Of a stretch of DNA of 8,116 nt, positions 1 through 5,928 are shown piece after piece. The DNA comes from Ilumatobacteraceae bacterium. Lineage in GTDB: Bacteria; Actinomycetota; Acidimicrobiia; Acidimicrobiales; Ilumatobacteraceae. The stretch lies in the NCBI GenBank assembly GCA_016650435.1, contig JAENVT010000233.1, forward strand, positions 1-8,116, read 5' to 3'. A model generated the notes under the pieces. It saw only the letters and a program-made list of their open reading frames with translations, was not told the DNA's origin and did not search any database. The number at the start of each line of letters is the position of its first letter. The stretch's first letter is position 1. The translations under genes were made by a program, and so were the position numbers.

Positions 1-1359
1 CTCGACGCCACGGCGCAGGCCGAACTGGTGCGCAGCGGCGAGGTGCATCCGCGCGAACTCGTCGACCAGGCAATCGAACGCATCGAACAGCTCGACCCCA
101 AACTCAACGTCATGGTGCACCGCCAGTACGAACGGGCCCGCGACGACGCCGAACGCGCCTTGCCCAATGGCCCCTTCCGCGGCGTGCCCTTCCTGTTCAA
201 GGATTACCGGTGCCGCGAGGCGGGCGAGCCGTACACGATGGGCATGCGTGCCCTGCGCGACATCGGCTTCCATGCCGGGAGCGACGCGCCGTTGGCACTC
301 GCCTTTCGTGCCGCTGGGCTCATCCCGCTCGGGCGAACAAACACGCCGGAGCTGGCCTCGGTAGGCACCTGCGAGCCTGAAGCATTCGGACCGACACACA
401 ATCCGTGGGGGTTGGAATTCACTCCCGGCGGATCGTCGGGTGGATCGGCAGCTGCAGTCGCCGCACGACTTGTCGCAGCCGCGCACGCCAACGACATCTC
501 CGGATCCATCAGAATTCCAGCAGCACACTGCGGCCTGGTCGGTCTGAAGCCGTCACGCGGCCGCACGATCGCCAGCATAGCGTCGGATGCCAAAACGGGT
601 ATGAATGCCGAAGGGGTTGTCACCCGTTCCGTACGCGACACGGCTGGACTTCTCGACGCGATCTCGGTAGCCGGATCGCGACCGCTACTGCCCGCGGTCG
701 GTGTGCCGTGCCCGCCTCTGCACGTCGGGCTGTGCACCCAGGCGTTCACCGGTAGCTCGGTCGACCCCGCAAATGCCAGCGCCGCTGAACACTGCGCCTC
801 GCTGCTCGAGGGTCTCGGCTGCAGCGTGGAGATCTCGTTTCCCGCGCCGCTCGCCGATCCGGCCCTGTGGAAAGCCGCGGCGACGTTGCTGGCCGTGAAC
901 GTGGCCGTCGAGGTCGACACCTGGAGCGCAAAGATCGGGCGGGAGCTCGGCGAGAACGATCTGGAGGCGATGACGTGGCGAATGGTGTCGACAGGTCGCA
1001 GCATCAGTGCCGTCGATCTCCTCGCAGCGCAAAGCCTGATGATCGATCACAGTGCCGCCGCTGAATCGTGGTGGGAACATTTCGATCTGCTGGTGACTCC
1101 GACCACCGCCAACGCGCCGACGCTGCTGGGTGACTATGCCAAGGGCTACGAGTCGGGACGCGGTAGCGCGTTCACCCGTCCGTTCAACATCACCGGTCAG
1201 CCGGCGATCAGTGTGCCGCTCGGTTGGCCGGACGATGGCTTGCCGCGAGGTGTGCAGATGATCGCGCCGATCGGGCGGGACGACGTCCTGATCACGGTGG
1301 CGGCCGCGCTCGAAACCGTCGAGCCGTGGACAGAACGCCGGGCTACGGTGAGCGCATGA
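1..1359 (+). CDS. Amidase-signature family amidase, 5' end outside window
   Basis: This enzyme is expected to hydrolyse a carboxamide to acid and ammonia (or amine) in the cytoplasm; the substrate is unknown. The frame is open from base 1, and the nine codons before the GTG at 28 (LDATAQAEL) match the usual family N-terminus, so the real start lies just upstream of the window. Counting residues from that GTG, the Ser-cisSer-Lys triad is complete: Lys58 (in FLFKDY), cis-Ser136 (in GGSSGGS) and nucleophile Ser160 (in SGSIRIPA). Ser136 and Ser160 are 24 residues apart, as in FAAH. The family block GLVGLKPSRGR follows. The 452 residues present approach the family's usual length, so only about 10-20 residues should be missing. 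One oddity is that the oxyanion loop reads I-S-G-S rather than the common (I/G)-G-G-S. The stop overlaps the next gene's ATG by 4 bases, indicating co-transcription. The family is certain; the substrate is not. Confidence 0.95.
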   Translation, partial: LDATAQAELVRSGEVHPRELVDQAIERIEQLDPKLNVMVHRQYERARDDAERALPNGPFRGVPFLFKDYRCREAGEPYTMGMRALRDIGFHAGSDAPLALAFRAAGLIPLGRTNTPELASVGTCEPEAFGPTHNPWGLEFTPGGSSGGSAAAVAARLVAAAHANDISGSIRIPAAHCGLVGLKPSRGRTIASIASDAKTGMNAEGVVTRSVRDTAGLLDAISVAGSRPLLPAVGVPCPPLHVGLCTQAFTGSSVDPANASAAEHCASLLEGLGCSVEISFPAPLADPALWKAAATLLAVNVAVEVDTWSAKIGRELGENDLEAMTWRMVSTGRSISAVDLLAAQSLMIDHSAAAESWWEHFDLLVTPTTANAPTLLGDYAKGYESGRGSAFTRPFNITGQPAISVPLGWPDDGLPRGVQMIAPIGRDDVLITVAAALETVEPWTERRATVSA

Positions 1360-1661
1360 TCGTCGCCGTCGTGAATTTCGACCTACCGGCACCGCTCAGC
1401 ACCGACGAGGCTCGGACCATGTTCGAAGCCAGTGCACCGAGCTATCAGAACGTCGACGGCCTGCTGCGCAAGCACTACCTCCTGGCCGAGGACGGAAAGA
1501 GTGCCGGTGGGGTCTACCTCTGGGAAAATCGTGCCAAGGCGGAAGCGCTCTACAACCAAGACTGGCGTGACCGGGTCGCGGCACGGTACGGCTCGCCGCC
1601 AAAGGTCAGCTACTTCGACAGTCAGGTCACCGTCGACCCATCCTCGATCATCGTCGGCTAG
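1356..1661 (+). CDS. YdhR-like putative monooxygenase (dimeric alpha-beta barrel)
   Basis: This is a 101-residue protein. The ATG at 1356 is chosen because it overlaps the amidase stop (ATGA) and the product then starts directly with the first beta strand (MIVAVVNFDLP). The frame stays open further upstream, but only inside the amidase gene. A GGTGAG at 1347-1352 is a weak, close ribosome-binding site, so translational coupling is likely. Family-like blocks are GLLRKHY (35-41) and GGVYLWE (51-57), followed by an amphipathic helix and a final strand (KVSYFDSQV, 83-91). Order, spacing and length match E. coli YdhR, a small ferredoxin-like barrel called a putative monooxygenase by fold; the family's true reaction is poorly established. 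Pairing with the amidase suggests work on the same compound or its breakdown product (inference). It could instead be a non-catalytic binding protein of the same fold. Confidence 0.8.
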   Translation: MIVAVVNFDLPAPLSTDEARTMFEASAPSYQNVDGLLRKHYLLAEDGKSAGGVYLWENRAKAEALYNQDWRDRVAARYGSPPKVSYFDSQVTVDPSSIIVG

Positions 1662-1677
1662 CGCGGCACGTCCCGCG
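1662..1677 (+). terminator. Weak GC hairpin directly after the YdhR-like stop
   Basis: CGCGG (1662-1666) can pair with CCGCG (1673-1677) across a 6-base loop, directly after the TAG at 1659-1661. The stem is only 5 bp and no T tract follows, so this is at best a minor contributor to termination of the amidase operon. A second GC stem, TCGCGG (1727-1732) with CCGCGA (1748-1753), lies further on. Confidence 0.2.
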
Positions 1678-1699
1678 GCGCTGGAGCAACGCTCGACTC

Positions 1700-1712
1700 T
1701 ACAATCGTGCGA
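1700..1712 (+). promoter_or_regulatory. Possible -10 element, TACAAT, with an ATG at the expected start site
   Basis: TACAAT at 1700-1705 matches the sigma-70-type -10 consensus well and stands out in this GC-rich DNA. No convincing -35 is seen 17 bases upstream. The A of an ATG at 1712 falls 7 bases after the element, which is the geometry of leaderless actinobacterial transcripts. However, the frame it opens (to a stop at 2018-2020) looks non-coding. The site could be chance, a remnant of a lost gene, or the promoter of a short RNA. Confidence 0.25.
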
Positions 1713-1796
1713 TGGACGTAGTCGTTTCGCGGACGGCTACGGCTGAGCCGCGAGCTTTACGGCACGTTCACATTCGGCTGGAGCGCGGTTCACCAC

Positions 1797-1845
1797 CGAA
1801 GTGTTGTCTCACCGAACCATGCACGTGCGGAGCGACAACACTTCG
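1797..1845. repeat. Perfect 12-bp inverted repeat with a 25-base loop, possible terminator
   Basis: CGAAGTGTTGTC (1797-1808) and GACAACACTTCG (1834-1845) are exact reverse complements. The 25-base loop contains an 8-base palindrome, GCACGTGC (1821-1828). Between convergent genes the simplest reading is a hairpin that stops transcripts from either side. There is no adjacent T run on either strand; the nearest on the + strand is TTTT at 1854-1857. The arms are less GC-rich than their surroundings. A protein-binding operator or a mobile-element remnant are other options. Confidence 0.6.
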
Positions 1846-1876
1846 TCATTGCATTTTCCAGCAACGCGTTCAGCGC

Positions 1877-1915
1877 ATCTGGGCGCCGCGCTCCCAGATC
1901 TTCGCTCGCCCAGAT
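1877..1915. repeat. One arm with two competing partner arms
   Basis: ATCTGGGC (1877-1884) can pair with CCCAGAT at 1893-1899 (7 bp, 9-base loop) or with GCCCAGAT at 1908-1915 (8 bp, 23-base loop). The two partners are an imperfect direct repeat of each other. The structures are mutually exclusive. With no gene directly downstream this is more likely part of a termination region than a riboswitch, and it may be chance. Confidence 0.35.
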
Positions 1916-1986
1916 CACCGTGACCCGCATCTCCTGCACCGAAGCTGCGCACTCGCCTCACCGGCACCGGTTCAGCGTTGGCACGG

Positions 1987-2019
1987 CACGAAATCTCCGG
2001 ATGTGCCGGATATTTCGTG
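1987..2019 (-). terminator. Strong hairpin 31 bases after the dehydrogenase stop
   Basis: CACGAAAT (1987-1994) pairs with ATTTCGTG (2012-2019). After one C/T mismatch, TCCGG (1996-2000) pairs with CCGGA (2006-2010), closing on a 5-base loop (ATGTG). That gives 13 pairs with one internal mismatch. It begins 31 bases past the TAA of the last gene of the leftward operon, a good position for its terminator. Neither side has a U tract, so it would be a U-less hairpin of the kind often proposed for high-GC actinobacteria, or an RNA 3'-end protector. Confidence 0.55.
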
Positions 2020-2050
2020 ACTGGCCTCGCCGTGGCGTGCGGCGCCCGCG

Positions 2051-2746
2051 TTACCAGGGGTGGATGGAGCCGTCCCATTGGTAGAAGGCGCCGGTGTCGT
2101 CGATCGACAGCTTGTCGACCAGCGTGACGATCCCGGCGGCGGATTCGGCGGGATCGAGGGTGGCGGTGGGGCCGCCCATGTCGCTGCGCACCCAGCCGGG
2201 GTGCAGGGCAATGACGATGACACCGTCGGCTCGCAACACCTGCGACTGCTTCAAGGTCAACATGTTGAGCGCGGCCTTCGACGAGTTGTACGAGACGTCG
2301 CGCCCAATGCGGTGGGCGACCTCGATCGATCCGACCTGCGACGACACGTTCACGATCGTGCCCTTGGCAGCGCGAAGGTTGTCGACCAGAGCCTGCACCA
2401 TCAACAGTGGGCCGAGCACGTTCACTTCCATCACTGCACGGAACTGGGCTTCGGTGATGTCGAGTGCACTCCTTGCGCCGTCGTCGGCTCCGACGGCACG
2501 GGCGTCGATGCCCGCGTTGTTGTAGAGCACATCAACAGGCCGATCGCCCAACGCCTTGCCGAACGCGGCAATCGATTCGCCTGAGCCGGTGTCGAGCGGC
2601 AGGACCTCTGCTCCGGCGCCGACCAACTCCTGAGCACCGGACGTGTTGCGGCACCCACCGATCACCGTTGCGCCGCGTCCGAGATGCTGCTTCGCCAGTG
2701 CCAGGCCGAGACCACGACCCGCACCCGTGATGACAACAGTGGTCAC
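2051..2746 (-). CDS. Short-chain dehydrogenase/reductase, C-factor-like
   Basis: This is a 231-residue NAD(P)-dependent oxidoreductase with a single Rossmann domain, probably acting on a carbonyl or alcohol intermediate. Visible motifs are the cofactor-binding TGAGRGLG (7-14), NNAG (76-79), structural Asn109, Ser135/136 (in NVSSQ) and the catalytic pair Tyr153 and Lys157 (YNSSK). The C-terminal FYQWDGSIHPW resembles the ending of C-factor/sniffer-like SDRs, which lack the usual family C-terminus. The GTG at 2746 is chosen because it overlaps the nitrilase stop (GTGA), has AGAGGA a short distance upstream, and puts the first beta strand at residue 3. An ATG at 2839 would add 31 residues inside the nitrilase gene. 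It is the last gene of the leftward operon and is followed by a hairpin. The SDR assignment is firm; the substrate is unknown. Confidence 0.93.
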   Translation of the reverse strand: MTTVVITGAGRGLGLALAKQHLGRGATVIGGCRNTSGAQELVGAGAEVLPLDTGSGESIAAFGKALGDRPVDVLYNNAGIDARAVGADDGARSALDITEAQFRAVMEVNVLGPLLMVQALVDNLRAAKGTIVNVSSQVGSIEVAHRIGRDVSYNSSKAALNMLTLKQSQVLRADGVIVIALHPGWVRSDMGGPTATLDPAESAAGIVTLVDKLSIDDTGAFYQWDGSIHPW

Positions 2747-3687
2747 GAACGTTCCTCTTCGATCAGCCGCTGCGAGGGACGGCGATTGATCACCAGTCGC
2801 AACAGGTCGGGGCGGGAGTAGTGCCCGGCCACATCGCACATCGCCTTGGCCGAGCGAACGGCCTCGAGCGATGCATCAGCGACAAGAATTTCCTCGCCTT
2901 CAGCCGGACCGGCAATCACCTCGCCCATCGGGTCGATGATGTAGCTGCCGCCGTTCATCGGTTGCGTCGTGGCAATGACTTCACGCAGATCAGGGTCGGC
3001 AATGTCGTCGGGATGGATCAATCCTCCGACCAGCACGACATAGGCGGCGCCCTGCGAGGCAAACGCTCGGGCCAACAACAGTTGCCGGGTCGACGACATC
3101 GCCGCCGGCTCGGTCTCGTGACCGGGAAATGCAGCAACATGCACTTGCGTGCCTTGGGCCATCAACGCGTAGCCGGGCAACACCATGTTGTGTTCCCAAC
3201 AGTTCAGCCCACTGATCGACGCGTACGGACGTTGATACGGGCGCAACCCGGAGGCGTCGCCCTCGCCCCACGCCGTTCGCTCGGCGTCGGTCGGCTTCAG
3301 CTTGCGATGCTTACCGAGTATCTGCCCATCCGAGGAAATGAACAGGAGGGTGCAATAGACCGTGCCAGCTGAGATGGGATCGAGTTCGGCAACGCCGATC
3401 GTTACGTCGCAGCCGGCATCTCGCGCCGCGGCACACAACTGATCGGTCTCGGGTCCGGGAATCGTGACGGCGGCACCGAGATAGCGAGCCGTCAAGGCGC
3501 GTCGCTTGTGGTACGGGATCCGGGCATGCACCCAGCGCGGATAACCAGGCAGCCAGGTCTCGCCGAAGGCGGCCATTGTTGCCCCCATCTCACCGGCCTT
3601 GGCTATAAGACCGCAGGCCTTGTCGGTCGAAGCCTGCCTATCGAGCAACACGGGTGCGGCTTGGATCGCCGCGAGCCGAAATGTCAT
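2743..3687 (-). CDS. Nitrilase-family C-N hydrolase
   Basis: This is a 314-residue cytoplasmic thiol enzyme, expected to turn a nitrile into a carboxylic acid and ammonia, or sometimes an amide. The catalytic Glu43 (FGETWLPGYP), Lys129 (HRKLKPT), second Glu136 (DAERTAWGEGD) and nucleophile Cys163 (GLNCWEH) are all present. The K-L-K-P-T..E-R-T.W-G-E-G-D and N-C-W-E-H blocks are those of true nitrilases and cyanide hydratases rather than of ureidopropionase-type amidases, which favours a nitrile substrate. The length is near the short end for nitrilases, which often have a longer C-terminal tail for helical filament assembly. The ATG at 3687 has a strong GGGAGG close upstream and overlaps the previous stop (ATGA). 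It is coupled to the HAD-NTF2 gene before it and the SDR after it. The substrate, aliphatic or aryl, cannot be told. Confidence 0.94.
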   Translation of the reverse strand: MTFRLAAIQAAPVLLDRQASTDKACGLIAKAGEMGATMAAFGETWLPGYPRWVHARIPYHKRRALTARYLGAAVTIPGPETDQLCAAARDAGCDVTIGVAELDPISAGTVYCTLLFISSDGQILGKHRKLKPTDAERTAWGEGDASGLRPYQRPYASISGLNCWEHNMVLPGYALMAQGTQVHVAAFPGHETEPAAMSSTRQLLLARAFASQGAAYVVLVGGLIHPDDIADPDLREVIATTQPMNGGSYIIDPMGEVIAGPAEGEEILVADASLEAVRSAKAMCDVAGHYSRPDLLRLVINRRPSQRLIEEERS

Positions 3688-4697
3688 TGAACGCCTCCCT
3701 CATCAAAGTCGTCGCTGATTTGGTGATAGTACGCGTGCCACTCGATCAGCAACCCGTACCGCATGGTCCAGAACTCGCCGGCCACGCCGCGCACCTGTTG
3801 GCCGTCGTCGGTTCGATAGCTCGACTCCCACTCGACGCAGATCGTGTCACCGTCAGCGGCGCGCAGAGTCTTGTGGAGTTGATAGTCGTGCCGCGCCGTC
3901 GAACCGAAGCCGAGTTTCCCGGTATGGAAATCGCGAGCCGCCTCGAGACCCTCTGCAACCTTGCGACCGTTCCAGTAGACGACGATGTCGGGATGCAGGA
4001 GCGGCATGATCTGCGACAGATCCTGACTGCGGTATGCGCTCTCGGCTGCGGCAACGAGTTGATCGGCGGTGGTCGGCGGGAGGAGACCGACGAGTCGACG
4101 AGCCCGTTCGAAACCGTGCGAGCGCGCCAACGGATCGATCGGCACGGCGATCATGCCAACGGCCCGCGCCCCTTCGATGCAGTACGGCGTGTCGTCGAGA
4201 AACACGATCTCCTCGGGTGGCAGACCGAAATCTGCGGCAGCCTTGAGGTACGGGCCAGGAGCAGGCTTGCGTTCACCGAATTCGGTGCAGTCGACCAACA
4301 CCTCGAACTTGTCGAACTCCGGGCGGCTGGCGACCCACTCGCGCGTTGCCGACCGGTACAAGTCATTGCTGAGAATCCCGACCTGGATCCCGGCCGCCAG
4401 CGCCTCGTCCACCAACGCCAGCGCATCCGTAGCGAACACCCCGGCACCCAGTTCGACGCTCATTGACCGCCACATCGTGATGCGGTCTGGATACCCGGCC
4501 GACTGCGAAAGTTGGTTCCAATATTCGTCGTTGTCGATGTCGCCGCTGAGAAAGCGTTGCCATGCTGGGTCGCCTGCGGGATCCATCGCTCCCCGACCGG
4601 CAAATCGGCGACCGGTCTTGCGCTCGAGCTCGTCGAGCACGACCCAACTCGACTCCATCAACACCTCGCCGACATCGAACAGAAGCGCGCTGGGCAT
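3684..4697 (-). CDS. HAD-superfamily hydrolase fused to an NTF2/SnoaL-like domain
   Basis: This is a 337-residue two-domain protein. Residues 1 to about 205 form a HAD hydrolase with a small helical cap. Motif I is LLFDVGEV (nucleophile Asp8), motif II is ILSND (Ser110), motif III is GERKPAPG (Lys144) and motif IV is FLDDT (Asp168/Asp169). Gly10 replaces the usual second motif I Asp, as also in the YihX-type DLGNV phosphatases. After a short Pro-Pro-Thr-Thr linker, residues about 210-330 form an NTF2/SnoaL-like cone (AESAYRSQDLSQIMPLLHPD, then a WNG strand and a C-terminal EFWTMRYGLLIEWHAYYHQ sheet). The ATG at 4697 is chosen because it lies 4 bases after the transporter stop and puts Asp8 near the N-terminus; GGAGAGG lies about 12 bases upstream. 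The reaction may be removal of phosphate, or of halide, followed by isomerisation or binding in the second domain (inference). The reading frame is intact. Confidence 0.88.
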   Translation of the reverse strand: MPSALLFDVGEVLMESSWVVLDELERKTGRRFAGRGAMDPAGDPAWQRFLSGDIDNDEYWNQLSQSAGYPDRITMWRSMSVELGAGVFATDALALVDEALAAGIQVGILSNDLYRSATREWVASRPEFDKFEVLVDCTEFGERKPAPGPYLKAAADFGLPPEEIVFLDDTPYCIEGARAVGMIAVPIDPLARSHGFERARRLVGLLPPTTADQLVAAAESAYRSQDLSQIMPLLHPDIVVYWNGRKVAEGLEAARDFHTGKLGFGSTARHDYQLHKTLRAADGDTICVEWESSYRTDDGQQVRGVAGEFWTMRYGLLIEWHAYYHQISDDFDEGGVQ

Positions 4698-4701
4698 TGA
4701 C

Positions 4702-5928
4702 TTAACGTACCTCTCCGGCCGGCGATCGCCGCAGTGCCAGCACCAGGCCGAGCGACAGGATTCCGGCCACAGCGAACGCCAGGCTGAACGGGTTGACAGT
4801 GCCGTCAAATGCCTTGTCGAGGCGTTGACCGAACACCGCGCCGGCCGCTGTCGTCACCGTCGCGTAAACCGCTGCAGCCGTTGCGGCAACATGGCCGACC
4901 GGCACCATCGCTGCCGAATTGAAATTGGAGAGCAGCACGTTGTAACCAACGAGCACGACGGAAAGCAGCACAATGAATGGCCAGAATGACGGGTGACCGC
5001 CTGCGGCTCGGCTGACGGCATACATGGCCACCGCGGCGGCCGAGTAGACGATCAGCGTCCATCGGATCAACCGGTCGACGCCGATGCGCTCGACGTTGCG
5101 GCCAACTGCCATCGAGGCGATGCCCATCAAGACAGCGGTGCCGCCGAACACGAACGGGAACCACGAGCGGCGATGAAAGACCTCGTCGATCACCCGCTCG
5201 GAGGTTGCCAGATACGAGGAAAACGCGCCGAATATCAACACGCTGGCGAGTGTGTAGAGCAGCGCGGGGCGGCTGCGCACAATGGCCATCGTGGCTATCC
5301 CAACCTGACGAATCTGCAACGGCTGGCGGCGCTCAACCGGCAACGTCTCGGGCATGGTCAATGACCACAGCGCGATCGCGACGCCGAACACAGCGCAAAT
5401 CACGAACGTGCCTCGCCACGGCATGAACTTGATGAGACCGGCACCGAGAGCCGGCGCAATGACCGGAACGATGACGAACACCGCCATGGCAAAGGCCATC
5501 TCGCGCGCCATGTCTGCGCCGACGAATCGGTCACGGATGGTCGCGACCGCGATCACCCGCAGTCCGGCCGCGCCGAGTCCCCACGCGAACCGGGCCCACA
5601 GCATCCAGTGCAGGCTCGGCACCAACGCAGCGGCGAGAGCGCCACCGACGAACAGAACACAGGTCGAGAGCAACACCCATCGACGACCGAAGCGGTCGGC
5701 AAGGAGGCCGAACGGAATGGGTCCGACGGCCATGCCAAGGAAGAACGCTGTTACCAGACCGGCCGTTGCCGCAGAATCGGGCGCAAGGCCAAGGTCAGCA
5801 CGAATGCGACCGAAGGCAGGCAGGATCAGATCAATCGAGATCGCGGCAGACGCCAGCGACAGACCTGCGAACGCCCGCAGTTCGAGGCGCCCCGGTTGCC
5901 GATGCACACCGGCGGCAGTGGCCGTCAT
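4702..5928 (-). CDS. MFS transporter, Bcr/CflA-like drug:H+ antiporter type
   Basis: This is a 408-residue inner-membrane transporter with about 12 hydrophobic segments, the first near residues 20-38, and a central cytoplasmic loop near 190-215 (PETLPVERRQP). The N-terminal half shows Bcr/CflA-type traits: SIDLILPAF in TM1 with Asp33 in the membrane, motif A GLLADRFGRR (74-83), Arg113 starting motif B (RFAWGLGAAG), and a TIRDRF block after TM4. In motif B, Trp116 stands where many homologues have Gln. Characterised relatives export drugs, amino-acid derivatives or small organics by proton antiport. Within this enzyme operon it could export a toxic intermediate or product, or bring in the substrate. 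The ATG at 5928 overlaps the hydrolase stop (ATGA) and has no strong ribosome-binding site, pointing to coupled translation. A 4-base gap leads to the HAD-NTF2 gene. Confidence 0.92.
   Translation of the reverse strand: MTATAAGVHRQPGRLELRAFAGLSLASAAISIDLILPAFGRIRADLGLAPDSAATAGLVTAFFLGMAVGPIPFGLLADRFGRRWVLLSTCVLFVGGALAAALVPSLHWMLWARFAWGLGAAGLRVIAVATIRDRFVGADMAREMAFAMAVFVIVPVIAPALGAGLIKFMPWRGTFVICAVFGVAIALWSLTMPETLPVERRQPLQIRQVGIATMAIVRSRPALLYTLASVLIFGAFSSYLATSERVIDEVFHRRSWFPFVFGGTAVLMGIASMAVGRNVERIGVDRLIRWTLIVYSAAAVAMYAVSRAAGGHPSFWPFIVLLSVVLVGYNVLLSNFNSAAMVPVGHVAATAAAVYATVTTAAGAVFGQRLDKAFDGTVNPFSLAFAVAGILSLGLVLALRRSPAGEVR

Larger units (their letters stand above)
1662..2050. other. Non-coding gap between convergent gene groups, rich in inverted repeats
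   Basis: The gap holds 389 bases between the YdhR-like stop and the dehydrogenase stop. Open frames here on both strands translate to Arg/His/Pro/Cys-rich sequence without a recognisable family or a good ribosome-binding site. It does contain hairpin-forming repeats: a perfect 12-bp repeat (1797-1845), a 13-pair stem with one mismatch (1987-2019), a pair of competing arms (1877-1915), and short GC stems at 1662-1677, 1727-1753 and 2028-2044. A -10-like TACAAT lies at 1700-1705. The likely role is ending transcription from both sides. A short RNA or a decayed gene cannot be excluded. Confidence 0.75.

Noticed and set aside
28..30. GTG as the true start of the amidase
   Set aside because: Family-like sequence (LDATAQAEL) continues in frame upstream to base 1, so the start must lie before the window.
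204..1004. Long open frame on the - strand opposite the amidase
   Set aside because: It lies antisense to a gene with a full catalytic triad, and its Arg/Ser/Pro/Ala-rich translation shows no family. It is a by-product of high GC.
1712..2020. A 102-residue + strand protein in the convergent gap
   Set aside because: There is no ribosome-binding site, the composition is rich in Arg, His, Pro and Cys, it has no recognisable motif, and it ends within a hairpin. It is kept only as a possible leaderless-transcript observation.
1809..2078. An 89-residue - strand frame overlapping the end of the SDR
   Set aside because: Its composition is non-coding and it crosses both inverted repeats and the SDR stop region.
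2743..3687. Membership of the Nit1C nitrilase cluster
   Set aside because: The radical SAM, acetyltransferase, AIR-synthase-like and flavoprotein genes expected in that cluster are absent on both sides.
3654..4989. Two long + strand frames (3654-4466 and 4069-4989) opposite HAD-NTF2 and the transporter
   Set aside because: Their translations lack any domain, while the opposite strand carries all four HAD motifs in frame.
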